From Mucilaginibacter frigoritolerans (lineage in GTDB: Bacteria; Bacteroidota; Bacteroidia; Sphingobacteriales; Sphingobacteriaceae): a stretch of DNA of 49,357 nucleotides. The position numbers and the translations under genes were made by a program. The stretch lies in NCBI RefSeq assembly GCF_007830615.1, contig NZ_VLLI01000021.1:1-49357 (forward strand). The letters are read 5' to 3'. This document shows positions 1 through 8,105 of this stretch, one piece after another (position 1 is the stretch's first letter; every line of letters starts with the position of its first letter). A model generated the notes under the pieces. It saw only the letters and a list, made by a program, of their open reading frames with translations. It had not been told where the DNA came from and searched no databases.

Positions 1-585
1 GACTACATAAAGCTTAACAGCTTTTCAGCGTCAGGGGTAACATGGGTGACACGCAGGCGAAGCAGGTCCGCTTATGATGTCCTGGAAGAATTGAATAATC
101 CGCATAAAGAAAAAGGGGTTATTGCAGACAAACGTATCCGCTTGGGTTACAGGGGCAGCAATCGCGTTTTAGGCAGAATCGTGCAATTCAAAAGCCCTGA
201 GAGCGGAGAGGTGTACGAGTTCCTAACCAATAATATGAAAATGAGTGCGATAACTATAACTGAGTTATATCGAAAACGCTGGCAAATAGAGCTGTTATTT
301 AAAAGAATGAAGCAAAACTATCCGATTAAATACTTTCTTGGTGACTCGGAGAATGCTATAAAGCTACAAATATGGTGCGCTCTGATAGCAGACTTAATAT
401 TAAAGATCATTAAGAAAGGAATAGCCGCTAAATGGTCTTTCGCTAATCTGGCTGCAATGATGCGCCTGCATCTTATGACGTATATAGATATACGTGGCTT
501 TCTAAAATCACCCGAAAAAGCATTGCAGAGCAAATTTTCAAACACCCAATCCGCCAAATCCCAACAACTGCTTTTTATTACATAG
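1..585 (+). CDS. IS4-family transposase, C-terminal part (5' end outside window)
   Basis: The reading frame is open from base 1, so the gene is cut by the window edge and the GTG at 46 is only an internal codon. About 194 residues remain. They contain the IS4 signature Y-(2)-R-(3)-E-(6)-K, seen as YRKRWQIELLFKRMK, which supplies the last catalytic Glu of the DDE triad. The upstream DYIKLNSFSASGVTWVTR stretch resembles the region following the second Asp in this family. It would catalyse cut-and-paste transposition if the missing half is intact, which cannot be judged here. The stop at 583-585 is followed by non-coding DNA where the right end of the element must lie, but the terminal repeat cannot be defined without the left end. 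Confidence 0.85.
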   Translation, partial: DYIKLNSFSASGVTWVTRRRSRSAYDVLEELNNPHKEKGVIADKRIRLGYRGSNRVLGRIVQFKSPESGEVYEFLTNNMKMSAITITELYRKRWQIELLFKRMKQNYPIKYFLGDSENAIKLQIWCALIADLILKIIKKGIAAKWSFANLAAMMRLHLMTYIDIRGFLKSPEKALQSKFSNTQSAKSQQLLFIT

Positions 586-779
586 GGCCTGCTATCAGCA
601 TATTCCTATAAAACCGCCAAATTGTGATTTATTCATACATTTAAATTGTAGTCCTGTTTTTACCGGACAGTAATAGTCGGAGACTTCGGACAGCGGGGTT
701 TGGAAGGTTTTTATAGCTTTTTTGCAATAAAATTTAAAACCTTTTTTGGTAGTGTCTCAATTTGAATTTATATCGAAAA
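586..779. other. Intergenic DNA with presumed right end of the IS4 element
   Basis: This 194-base gap holds no gene. It contains GTCGGAGACTTCGGACAGCGG at 676-696, a near copy of a 20-bp word found exactly at 1803-1822 (inverted) and 3521-3540. The right terminus of the IS4 element should fall here, but no target duplication can be assigned. Confidence 0.4.
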
Positions 780-1241
780 TTAAAGTGTTTTTTCAAAAAA
801 TGCTTTTATGCTGGGGTCAACCTCGCAAAGAAACTTTATTATCTCAATTAAAGCGAGAAAACCAGTTCCTATTGCAAGCCATAAAGTCCACTGATTTAGA
901 CGAGAAGATAAATTTTTCAAGCCTTCGTCCTGTTGTAAACGACGATTTATTTCCATTTGAACCAGCAAAGCGTCGTTTGCATCTTTTAAAGCCTTAGCCT
1001 TATAGCCGCCTAATTCTATAAATAATGACCCCTCCCACGTTATCATAATGGCATTGCCGCCATCATATTCAACATACCCATCTTTATGTAGTTTTTTTAA
1101 TGCTATTATAAACTGGTCATTACCAAATATTATTCCGTCTTGTTCCAATTCTGCATTTGTTTCAATGATACTATGAATTAAATCATCGTTTAATACTAAC
1201 AAAACTTCATCTAAATTTTTAACCCTAGAAATATATTGCAT
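780..1241 (-). CDS. Hypothetical protein, wHTH-like N-terminus and C-terminal membrane anchor
   Basis: A 153-residue protein of unknown function. Residues about 25-75 (charged, ending in KLHKDGYVEYDGG) look like a winged-helix fold in which the KDGYV turn would form the wing; this is inference from pattern only. A linker of about 40 charged residues follows, then one hydrophobic segment (WTLWLAIGTGFLALIEIIKFL) near residues 118-138 that should span or anchor in the membrane. It sits alone between two transposase remnants, so it may be cargo or accessory DNA. The ATG at 1241 begins directly after an AT-rich stretch; no Shine-Dalgarno is visible, which is normal for this phylum. Confidence 0.55.
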   Translation of the reverse strand: MQYISRVKNLDEVLLVLNDDLIHSIIETNAELEQDGIIFGNDQFIIALKKLHKDGYVEYDGGNAIMITWEGSLFIELGGYKAKALKDANDALLVQMEINRRLQQDEGLKNLSSRLNQWTLWLAIGTGFLALIEIIKFLCEVDPSIKAFFEKTL

Positions 1242-1289
1242 AAAAAACCACTTTTAGATGGCTTAAATCTATGAATAAGATATTTTAAA

Positions 1290-1550
1290 TTACTCTGCTA
1301 ATCTGACTATTTCTTCTATTGTCATAACATCTTTAGTTAACCCTGCTTCCATTGCCGGGGTAATAACTCTTAATGTTTTGTGAATTTTAGCGAAGTTATA
1401 ATAAACAAATTGCAAGGCGATTGCATGGCAATGATTTTCCATTTTCTTGCTGAAAGCATTGGTTAACCTTGTAAACCTACCCAATCTGGCGCGAGTATGC
1501 TGCGTAGGCCTAAAGCCTGGCGTACTCGTGACTTTATACGCCATTGCCAT
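1290..1550 (-). pseudogene. IS1-like transposase remnant (C-terminal ~65 residues)
   Basis: From RFTRLTNAFSKK onward this reads like the C-terminus of the IS1-like transposases common in proteobacteria and Bacteroidota: FTRLTNAFSKKxENHxHA, then YYNFxxIHKTLRV, then TPAMEAGLT and a final (S/T)xEEIVxL. The first 23 residues do not belong to that family, and one extra Ile sits between LRV and TPAM. The catalytic N-terminal half is absent from the upstream DNA. The fragment is therefore a decayed insertion sequence and should not produce an active enzyme. Confidence 0.7.
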
Positions 1551-1837
1551 CTTTACTTTTCTTTTCTTTTACTTGTCCTGAAGTGAAAAAGTCATGAGTA
1601 CACCGCGCACTTGTCATCGATGCATATTCGCGTCAGGTGAGGAGGACTATATACCTATTAGCCCACGCCATTTACTTTTTCTTCAAAAGCCTGATTATCC
1701 ATTTAATAACAAATCGAAAAACCGTTATGAGCCCTATAACAGCAAATAGTATAATTAATAGCGACAGTAAATTAATGCCCATTATAAAAAGATTTAGTTC
1801 TCCCGCTGTCCGATTCTCTGACCTCAAACTACAGCAT
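1551..1837. other. Intergenic DNA, no convincing gene
   Basis: Low-complexity and degraded sequence follows the transposase remnant. An open frame at 1637-1864 on the plus strand has no family resemblance and overlaps a dispersed repeat, so I do not accept it as a gene. The 20-bp word at 1803-1822 is the exact reverse complement of 3521-3540. Confidence 0.4.
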
Positions 1838-2060
1838 CGAAAAATAAACAATCCACATCAATAATTTGATCTATACCTGCATAATTTATTATCGCTCGTA
1901 TAGTCAACTCACCCCGACGAGGCTTCGCCCGTCGACCCTCTCTACTTTGTAAAGAGGGTGGGGAGAGATTTTTCAGTTTTTCCATTCCCTCTTTACCGCT
2001 TGCGGTAGAGAGGGTGATCCAGCGTAGCGTAGATCGGGTGAGTCACCTCTGCGGGCGATA
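1838..2060. repeat. Dispersed palindromic element, copy A (with 52-bp left extension)
   Basis: The core is 1890-2060, bounded by inverted ends TATCGC...GCGATA. Each half has a CCCTCT/AGAGGG hairpin followed by a second hairpin whose stem here is GATC...GATC around the loop CAGCGTAGCGTA, then GGGTGAGTC. The halves are arranged with GACTCACC ends outward. The 52 bases to the left (1838-1889) match the left flank of copy B (4253-4304) at roughly 46 of 52 positions by eye, so A and B are members of a longer subfamily. Confidence 0.85.
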
Positions 2061-2107
2061 TTAACGCCAAATTTCCCCACATCTTACTCCAAAAAAATAA
2101 TTACAAA

Positions 2108-2160
2108 TAAATTTGCGCAACTCAAAAGTTGCACGTAACTTGCAACCTGAAAGTTGCGCA
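2108..2160 (+). promoter_or_regulatory. Promoter -7 box and GTTGC/GCAAC operator cluster of the HTH gene
   Basis: TAAATTTG at 2108-2115 matches the Bacteroidota -7 consensus TAnnTTTG exactly; no good -33 box is seen. It overlaps TGCGCAAC (2114-2121), which pairs with GTTGCGCA (2153-2160) as an 8-bp inverted repeat. Two further inverted words, GTTGCAC at 2128 and TTGCAAC ending at 2146, lie between. Such overlap suggests the ArsR-type protein encoded at 2175 represses itself here. Confidence 0.5.
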
Positions 2161-2174
2161 TTTGTGATTAAAAG

Positions 2175-2498
2175 ATGAAACAAGATATATTTCAAGCCAT
2201 AGCCGACCCAACACGCCGAGCTATTTTAACTTTACTTACCATACAGGCATTAACACCAAATGTTATGGCCGAAAAATTTGATATGAGCCGCCAGGCAGTA
2301 TCAAAACATATTAAAGTATTGCACGAATGTGAATTGATTAAGCCTGAGCAAAGTGGCAGGGAAATTTATTATCACTTTAATGCAAAAAAAATGCAGGAAT
2401 TTGACCATTGGTTGGCCAAATTGAAGCAAAACTGGGAAACTCAATTTAATCAACTCGACGAAATATTAGCAACCATTAAAGAACAAAAAAATGAATAA
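2175..2498 (+). CDS. ArsR/SmtB-type winged-helix repressor (SdpR-like)
   Basis: A 107-residue transcription factor. IADPTRRAILTLL opens the winged-helix domain, and MSRQAVSKHIKVLHEC is the recognition helix, followed by the wing at EQSGREIYYHF. There is no CxC or other metal-binding cysteine motif, so a metal effector is unlikely; the SdpR-like subgroup often sits beside an SRPBCC (AHSA1) gene, as here. The next gene starts inside its last codons (overlap 2491-2498, ATGAATAA), indicating translational coupling. Several GTTGC/GCAAC words just upstream probably form its operator. The start at 2175 is the only ATG that gives the complete domain. Confidence 0.85.
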   Translation: MKQDIFQAIADPTRRAILTLLTIQALTPNVMAEKFDMSRQAVSKHIKVLHECELIKPEQSGREIYYHFNAKKMQEFDHWLAKLKQNWETQFNQLDEILATIKEQKNE

Positions 2499-2991
2499 CA
2501 ATTTGCTATTTGATTTTACCGTAGATAAAACGGCTAAAACGATATTTATAACAAGAGAATTTAATGCCGGCCTTGCTTTGGTTTGGGATGCTTTTACTAA
2601 ACAAGAAATACTGGACAGGTGGTCAGCACCGGCACCTATGCGCTGCAAAACCAAATACATGGATTTTAAAGTGGGGGGACGAAGATTTTATTCCATGATA
2701 GCCCCCGACGGGCAAGAGGGTTGGGTGCTGCAGGAATATACTTCCATTACGCCGAAAACTAATTTTAAAATGTATAACGCTTTTGCCGACAAAGACGAAA
2801 ATCCCGAATTGCCGGGTTCGGAATGGGATCACAACTTCGGCGAAGAAAATGGTATAACAACAGTGAACATCAGCATTTTTAATGAATCGCTTGAACGAAT
2901 GGAACGGATATCGGATGGCTTTACAAAAGCCTATACCATTATGTTAAAAAATCTGGACGAGCTGTTTGCAAGCTTACAGCAGGAATTATAA
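2491..2991 (+). CDS. SRPBCC (AHSA1/START-like) domain protein
   Basis: A 166-residue member of the activator-of-Hsp90-ATPase-like SRPBCC family. The family pattern is clear: ITREFNAGLALVWDAFTKQEIL, then RWSAPAPMRCKT, FKVGGRRFYSM and the C-terminal amphipathic helix SDGFTKAYTIMLKNLDELF. These proteins form a hydrophobic helix-grip pocket. The ligand is unknown, and proteins of this subgroup paired with ArsR-type regulators have been proposed to sense or bind small hydrophobic molecules. It overlaps the regulator gene by 8 bp and precedes a VOC gene by 45 bp, so the three are probably co-transcribed. Confidence 0.8.
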   Translation: MNNNLLFDFTVDKTAKTIFITREFNAGLALVWDAFTKQEILDRWSAPAPMRCKTKYMDFKVGGRRFYSMIAPDGQEGWVLQEYTSITPKTNFKMYNAFADKDENPELPGSEWDHNFGEENGITTVNISIFNESLERMERISDGFTKAYTIMLKNLDELFASLQQEL

Positions 2992-3036
2992 GTAGAAATT
3001 GAATAAGAAAAAATTAACCATTTAAAAATAAAGATT

Positions 3037-3471
3037 ATGAGAACAATTAACCCATGGATTAACTTCAATGGAAATGCTGAAGAAGCATTCACTTTTTACA
3101 AATCAGTTTTTGGCGGAGAATTTACCAAGATTATTCGTTTCAAGGATATTTCAAGCGCCGAATTTCCGGTAGCAGAAAATGATGAAAACAAAATAATGCA
3201 AATTGCTTTGCCGATAGGCAAACACAATGTGTTAATTGCCAATGATATTCCCGAATTTTTGGGACGGGTAAACGAAGCCGAAAACAGATCTAAAATAGCA
3301 GTCAATGCAGAAAGCCGTGAAGAAGCAGACAAAATATTTAACGGACTATCAGCAGGCGGAGATACTGAAGGGGACATTGGCGACAGTCCCTGGGGTACAT
3401 ACGGCGCAATGTTTAGGGATAAATACGGTATTGAATGGATAGTGGAATTTGACCCCAATTATAAGGGATAA
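3037..3471 (+). CDS. VOC-family protein (PhnB-like)
   Basis: A 144-residue vicinal-oxygen-chelate protein of the PhnB/3-demethylubiquinone methyltransferase-like subgroup. It shows INPWINFNGNAEEAFTFYKSVFGGE at the start, the DENKIMQIALPIG strand, a SREEADKIFNGLSAGG segment and the C-terminal GDSPWGTYGAMFRDKYGIEW signature typical of PhnB-like proteins. Such proteins are cytosolic dimers, and many act in resistance or detoxification; the substrate here is unknown. It lies 45 bp after the SRPBCC gene on the same strand. The methyltransferase name used in databases for this family is historical. Confidence 0.8.
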   Translation: MRTINPWINFNGNAEEAFTFYKSVFGGEFTKIIRFKDISSAEFPVAENDENKIMQIALPIGKHNVLIANDIPEFLGRVNEAENRSKIAVNAESREEADKIFNGLSAGGDTEGDIGDSPWGTYGAMFRDKYGIEWIVEFDPNYKG

Positions 3472-3508
3472 ATTTAATGGGGAAACAAGGAACGCGTAAT
3501 AACAGCTC

Positions 3509-3540
3509 CCGCTGTCCGTAGTCAGAGAATCGGACAGCGG
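3509..3540. terminator. 10-bp-stem hairpin between convergent genes
   Basis: CCGCTGTCCG (3509-3518) pairs perfectly with CGGACAGCGG (3531-3540) around a 12-base loop, midway between the convergent VOC and reductase genes. There is no T-tract, so a Rho-independent role is uncertain. The right arm and loop form a 20-bp word repeated at 1803-1822, so it may equally be a repeat remnant. Confidence 0.4.
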
Positions 3541-3566
3541 AGGAGATGAGTTTATCGGTTTTGTTC

Positions 3567-4187
3567 TCATTTCTTCGTCAGTTGGTATCTCAGGTGTGTT
3601 GTTAAGTCTGATGGTATTACTTCTACAATTTGAATATCATATTTGTCTTTGTCAATGCCGTCAAACAGCCGGATGCCAGTTCCTAAAAAAACAGGGGCAA
3701 TGTGAATGAAAAATTCGTCTACAAGCCCGGCATTCAAAAATTGTTGAATAGTATTGGCACCACCTTGTATTCTTATGTCTTTTCCTTTGGCTGATTGTTT
3801 TGCTTTTTCTAATGCGCTTTCTATTCCGTCATTAATAAAATAAAAAGTTGTTGTCCCCTTTTGCACCCAGGGTTCCCGTTTTTCGTGCGTCAGTACGTAA
3901 ACATCTGCTTTGTATAAATCTTCTGCCCAATGCACTTCGCCTTCTTCAAACATGCGTTTACCCATGATGTAGGCGCCTGTTCTTGCAAACACATCATCAA
4001 TTAATTTGCTGTCGGCACCGTATTCTTCACCGCCTTCCATATTGATGTGTTTCCAAAATGCTTTTTGTTTAAACATCCACGTGTGGATTTTTGGTGAAAC
4101 GCCGCCCATCGGGTTGTCTGGACTTCTGTTATCGCCCGCGAAAAAACCATCAAGTGATATTCCGCTATCAAAGATAATTTTGCTCAT
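3567..4187 (-). CDS. Dihydrofolate reductase-family (RibD C-terminal-like) reductase
   Basis: A 206-residue protein of the DHFR/RibD C-terminal fold. The N-terminal SGISLDGFFAG strand-turn is the family hallmark; GAYIMGKRMFEEGE forms the NADPH-pocket segment, VYVLTHEKREPWVQKGTT the following strand, and IRIQGGANTIQQFLNAGLVDEFFIHIAPVFLGTG the C-terminal part. Family members reduce diverse substrates with NADPH; this one is not a folate-pathway FolA (too long and lacking its motifs). It is convergent with the VOC gene. Its upstream region carries palindromic element B. Confidence 0.8.
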   Translation of the reverse strand: MSKIIFDSGISLDGFFAGDNRSPDNPMGGVSPKIHTWMFKQKAFWKHINMEGGEEYGADSKLIDDVFARTGAYIMGKRMFEEGEVHWAEDLYKADVYVLTHEKREPWVQKGTTTFYFINDGIESALEKAKQSAKGKDIRIQGGANTIQQFLNAGLVDEFFIHIAPVFLGTGIRLFDGIDKDKYDIQIVEVIPSDLTTHLRYQLTKK

Positions 4188-4252
4188 AATTTTTATTTAT
4201 GGTTGGTTAAATTTAATCCGCTGCTGGTTACTGTGATTTCAGATTAAGGGAC

Positions 4253-4471
4253 CGAAAAATAAACAATCTATATCAATATTTTGATTGATGCCTGCATAAT
4301 TTATTATCGCTCGTATAGTCTACTCGCCCCGACGGGCGCTGCGCTGGTCGACCCCCTCTACCGCAAGCGGTAAAGAGGGTGGGGAAGAATTTTTTCTCCC
4401 TCTTTACGACTTGTCGTAGAGAGGAATGTCGAGCGTAGCGACGACAGGGTGAGTAAATTCTGCTGGCGATA
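4253..4471. repeat. Dispersed palindromic element, copy B (with 52-bp left extension)
   Basis: The core is 4305-4471, ending in TATCGC and GCGATA. The left half has CTCTACCGC/GCGGTAAAGAG, and the right half has CTTTACGAC/GTCGTAGAG with second stem TGTCG...CGACA around the AGCGTAGCG loop. The half-units are arranged as in copy A, and the 52-bp left flank is shared with A. It fills the gap between the divergent reductase and lipoprotein genes. Confidence 0.85.
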
Positions 4472-4531
4472 TGCACGTCAGTGCAAACCACCGTCAACAA
4501 AAAACATCATTCCCAAACAAAAAATACACTC

Positions 4532-4564
4532 GCCTGTAGCGTTTTACAGTTAGCATCGTAATGG
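4532..4564 (+). promoter_or_regulatory. Shared leader block upstream of a lipoprotein gene
   Basis: GCCTGTAGCGTTT at 4532 followed 25 bases on by CGTAATGG (4557-4564) recurs before the related lipoprotein gene at 8475 (8414 and 8440, spacing 26). The two genes thus share a leader or promoter; the TAGCGTTT word loosely resembles a -7 box. Confidence 0.4.
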
Positions 4565-4578
4565 TAATAAAACCAATT

Positions 4579-5073
4579 ATGAAAATTAAATACATTTTGT
4601 TGGCAATTGCAGCAGTGGCGTTTTGTTTACCGGCCTGCAAAAAGGATAAGAAGACCCCGGTTATTAGTAACGCCACCCTGCTCGGCAAGTGGGATGAAGT
4701 TAAGTTTCATTTAACCGAAAATAACATTAACGGTACGGTTACCGATACCACTATTACGGCCGCTTCGCTTAGCGCAAATGATTACGCCCAATTCAACAGT
4801 GATTATACGGTTAATATATTCCAAAGCGCTAACAACGCCACACAGGGTAGTGCCTCACCAGATTATATTTCCGAAAGCATCTATAGCTATACTATTTCGG
4901 GTTCAACGGCAATCCTTGCTCCCGAGGCCATATTATTAAATATCAATACACCGGCAGGTTCAATTACCTGGGTGGTTACCATGATAGATGCCAATAATAT
5001 TGATTTGCGCTACACCGATAGTGCTGGTGCCATTAAGGTAGTGTCAGATACCTATTATACCAGGGCGCAATAG
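4579..5073 (+). CDS. Small lipoprotein, lipocalin-like
   Basis: A 164-residue secreted protein. The N-terminus MKIKYILLAIAAVAFCLPAC is a signal peptide with a lipobox ending at Cys20, followed by KKDKK, so it should be lipid-anchored. The mature part begins LLGKWDEVKF, the GxW pattern of lipocalin-like lipoproteins in Bacteroidota, and is rich in beta-forming Thr/Ser/Asn. An ATG exists at 4561 in frame but would place six residues before the signal peptide, so 4579 is preferred. A shared leader connects it with the lipoprotein at 8475. The function is unknown. Confidence 0.7.
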   Translation: MKIKYILLAIAAVAFCLPACKKDKKTPVISNATLLGKWDEVKFHLTENNINGTVTDTTITAASLSANDYAQFNSDYTVNIFQSANNATQGSASPDYISESIYSYTISGSTAILAPEAILLNINTPAGSITWVVTMIDANNIDLRYTDSAGAIKVVSDTYYTRAQ

Positions 5074-5114
5074 GCTGGGGGGGATACTCCTTGTAATAAA
5101 ATGTTTTGTGGTGT

Positions 5115-5288
5115 ATGTCGCTCGCAGAGGGGACTCACCCCGACGATCCGCCTAAAGGCGGACGTCGACCCTCTCTACCGCGAGCGGAAAAGAGGGTTGT
5201 TGAAGAGTTTTTTTCTCCCTCTTTACGACTTGTCGTAGAGAGGGAGGTCGAGCGTAGCGACGACAGGGTGAGTCCTCTCCGTGCGATA
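5115..5288. repeat. Dispersed palindromic element, copy C
   Basis: It lies between the convergent lipoprotein and kinase genes. The left half has an extra stem CCGCCTaaAGGCGG and CTCTACCGC/GCGGAAAAGAG; the right half has CTTTACGAC/GTCGTAGAG and a GTCG...CGAC stem around AGCGTAGCG. The ends TCGCTCGCAGAG and CTCTCCGTGCGATA are inverted. A 113-codon open frame crosses the element and is an artefact. Confidence 0.85.
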
Positions 5289-5299
5289 GACCCAACCCC

Positions 5300-7690
5300 T
5301 TATTTCACCGGCAGCTGCAAAATAAACTCGGTGCCTTCGCCTGGTTGGCTGTTTATTTTTATTGATCCGCCAAGGGCCTCAATTTGTGTTTTTACCATAA
5401 ATAGTCCCATGCCTTTGCCTTCAACTGTGGTGTCAAAGCGCTTGTAGAGGCCAAATAGCTGGGTGCCGTTTTTATTAAGGTCAATTCCTTTACCATTATC
5501 TTTAAACCGGAGCTCAAGCATGTTGTTCTGTATGGTGCTTTTAATGGTAATAACAGGACAAACACTCTTTTGACGGTATTTGATACTGTTGGATAACAGG
5601 TTGTAAAAAATGCTGTAGAAATAGCTTTTGATAGAGAATATGGAGGCGGCTCCATCAAAATTACATTCAATGCGGACACATTCTTTGGCAACTACGTGGC
5701 TGATGCTTGATTTAAATACCTCTACCAGGTTGTTGAATATAATGGTTTCTTTCCGTTCGTTAACAAACTCCCTGGCTTGTATAATCTGGTTAAGGTCATT
5801 AATAACCGTATCAATATTATTTGCCGATATTTGCAGATTTCTGTTGGCTTCTTTTATCTCGTTTGGTTTTAAAATGTTACCGTTAATCATGTTGGAGAGT
5901 CCGATAACATTGGCAACCGGTGCACGCAGGTTGTGCGAAATAATGTAGGTAAACTGCTCCAAATCTTTATTGCGCTGTAATATATCCGAAAGCATTTGTT
6001 CTTTTTCTAATAAATTCAGCTTGGTTTCGGTAATATCAGCAGCGGCAAAAATGAAACCGCAGTGCTTGTTGTGCTCGTTTTTTACACCTATCCACCTTAT
6101 TATGAACCAGCTAACGCTACCATCGGGGTTGTCAACGTTTAGCTCATACCTAACCACTTCGCCAAGTTTAACTTTTACCAGGGTTTCCATAATAAAGGGC
6201 CAGCGTTCATCTGTAAAATACTCTTTAATATGTGTGCCTGGTGCCAGTTTTGCCAGCAGCCTCAGGTAGGCAAAACCTTCGGCAATTTTGTTAAACGAAA
6301 CGGTTTTAAAAGCGGTATCAATCAACACATAAGCCGATTCTGTATTGTTAACCAGCGTTTTTAAATTGGCCTCTGATTTTTTTTGGGCCTCTTCGTCCTT
6401 TTTGCGTTGGGTAATATCCATCACCATAGCCAGGGCACCGGTATAGTGGCCATTGTTATCAAAAATAGGATTGGCTGTAACGTTTACCCAAATGTAGCAG
6501 CCGTTTTTGGTGCGATGTTTTATATCGAGGTTTGTGGGTATGCCGCGTCGCATATTTTCAATGTCATTAATAGCGCGTTTGTGGTACTTGTTTACAACAA
6601 AGTGCAAAAAATTCTTTCCCACTATTTCTTCGGCCGGGTATCCCAAAATATCCACTATCCGTTTATTTACAAAAGTGGTGCGGTTGTGCTCGTCAATGGT
6701 CCAGATGCCTTCGTGTGCGGTTTCAACTATTTGCCGGTAGCGTTCTTCGCTGAGTTTAAGTTTCGTTTCATCACTTTTTTGTTGGGAGATATCCCTTACA
6801 ATACCATCAAACCGTATCAGCCTGCCATTATCGTCTATGGTGGGTACTATTTTGTTTTCAACCCAGCAAACGGACCCATCCTTGCGTACAATCCGGTATT
6901 GATCGCACACGGCGATGCCTTTTTTTAGTTGATACCATTCGCTATTAACTATATGTGCTTCGTCAGGATGAACTAGTTGAAAATATAAAGAATAATCTGC
7001 CATAAACTCTTCGGTACTATAGCCGAGAAGCTTTTCGCACGATTGTGATACTTGAATAACTTTACCATTTTCAGCATCAATAGAAAAGAAAACATCATCC
7101 ATTACCCTGAAAAATGCATTGAGATCCTTGTTTACTTTTTCCAGATTTTGCGCTGCCAGGGTAGTTTCCGTTACATCCCAATTGGTGCCTATCATTTTTA
7201 GCGGATTGCCATTATGATCGGGCTGTACCAGGCCTATTGCCCTGATATAGCGGGTTGAGCCATCTTTATAAATAATGCGGAACTGCGTATCAAATTCATT
7301 TAACCCCTTAAATGCCCTTACCGATTCCTTTTTCATTCGTACCCTATCGGCTGGATGTACTTTATCCATCCAGCAATTCGGACTAAAATTATCATAATCA
7401 GCACCATATAATTTGTACATGGTTTCGTCCCATTCAAATTTGCAGGTTGCTGCATCCCAAATCCAAATGCCGATGCCGCCAATGCTGGTTGAAAGTTGTA
7501 AGCGTTCCAAAACCTCCTGGTGTTGCTTTTTGCTTAGCCTGAAAGCTTGCTCAGAAATTTGTGCCCTTTTTTCAAATGTGTGGTAAACATTTGAAATGCT
7601 GTAAAAAACATTTTGCAATGACCCATTTCTGAACAGATTTGGTGAAAGCTGTGCTTGTATTTGTTCTTTTAAAAGGGGGTGGTAATTCAT
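5300..7690 (-). CDS. Cytosolic multi-PAS sensor histidine kinase
   Basis: A 796-residue kinase without transmembrane segments. Four PAS/PAC modules follow one another at roughly 65-180, 185-305, 310-430 and 440-560; the first three end in typical PAC sequences such as IRYIRAIGLVQPDHNGNPLKMIG. A HisKA helix carries the phospho-acceptor His586 in YIISHNLRAP, a variant seen in Bacteroidota kinases. The ATPase domain has the N box (YNLLSNSIKYR), the G1 box (DNGKGID) and the G2 box (GKGMGLFMVKTQ). No receiver or partner regulator is adjacent, so it is an orphan kinase. I take the ATG at 7690; a TTG two codons earlier also lies in frame. The signal is unknown. Confidence 0.9.
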   Translation of the reverse strand: MNYHPLLKEQIQAQLSPNLFRNGSLQNVFYSISNVYHTFEKRAQISEQAFRLSKKQHQEVLERLQLSTSIGGIGIWIWDAATCKFEWDETMYKLYGADYDNFSPNCWMDKVHPADRVRMKKESVRAFKGLNEFDTQFRIIYKDGSTRYIRAIGLVQPDHNGNPLKMIGTNWDVTETTLAAQNLEKVNKDLNAFFRVMDDVFFSIDAENGKVIQVSQSCEKLLGYSTEEFMADYSLYFQLVHPDEAHIVNSEWYQLKKGIAVCDQYRIVRKDGSVCWVENKIVPTIDDNGRLIRFDGIVRDISQQKSDETKLKLSEERYRQIVETAHEGIWTIDEHNRTTFVNKRIVDILGYPAEEIVGKNFLHFVVNKYHKRAINDIENMRRGIPTNLDIKHRTKNGCYIWVNVTANPIFDNNGHYTGALAMVMDITQRKKDEEAQKKSEANLKTLVNNTESAYVLIDTAFKTVSFNKIAEGFAYLRLLAKLAPGTHIKEYFTDERWPFIMETLVKVKLGEVVRYELNVDNPDGSVSWFIIRWIGVKNEHNKHCGFIFAAADITETKLNLLEKEQMLSDILQRNKDLEQFTYIISHNLRAPVANVIGLSNMINGNILKPNEIKEANRNLQISANNIDTVINDLNQIIQAREFVNERKETIIFNNLVEVFKSSISHVVAKECVRIECNFDGAASIFSIKSYFYSIFYNLLSNSIKYRQKSVCPVITIKSTIQNNMLELRFKDNGKGIDLNKNGTQLFGLYKRFDTTVEGKGMGLFMVKTQIEALGGSIKINSQPGEGTEFILQLPVK

Positions 7691-8053
7691 AATCAATACT
7701 TTTTATCAAGTTCTGTTAACACTATGCCATCTTTGTATTGAAGTGCAATTTGCCAGGGGAGCAAACGTCACATCATGATATTGAATTTTAATACGCCGGA
7801 AGGTTAGGGAAACCGAAAAGAATATAATTATGCTGAAATCTGTAAAGCACATAGGTAGGGTAGCACTTGTATAGGGCACAAAGTGAGATAGATTTTTGTT
7901 AAAAAGGGGATTTTGATTTAACAGCATTAATTTATCAATTTGTATTATTAAGGTATAATACGGATAAAAAAATATTTAGTTATTGAATTTTACATAAATA
8001 ATATTCCTTTTGGGAATGTGTAATAGTATCTTTTTAAGCACATTGCTTATTGT

Positions 8054-8105
8054 TTTACTAAATAATATTATTTTTTTAATCGCAGTGGCGTTATTATTTA
8101 GTAAA
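8054..8105. repeat. 14-bp perfect inverted repeat, 24-base loop
   Basis: TTTACTAAATAATA (8054-8067) is exactly inverted as TATTATTTAGTAAA (8092-8105). The loop holds a run of T followed by the only GC-rich word nearby (CGCAGTGGCG). It lies about 365 bp upstream of each neighbouring gene and is not related to the dispersed palindromic family. Confidence 0.6.

Noticed and set aside
1637..1864. A 75-codon plus-strand frame
   Set aside because: No family pattern, it overlaps the extension of element A and lies in transposon debris.
1838..2060. Palindromic elements as ordinary intrinsic terminators
   Set aside because: Copies lie in divergent gaps as often as in convergent ones, have no consistent T-tract and are far longer than needed.
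5106..5447. A 113-codon plus-strand open frame
   Set aside because: It runs through palindromic element C and into the antisense of the PAS kinase; its composition reflects the repeat, not a protein.
6383..6928. A 181-codon plus-strand frame inside the kinase gene
   Set aside because: It is the antisense of the third and second PAS domains; the minus-strand frame is clearly the gene.
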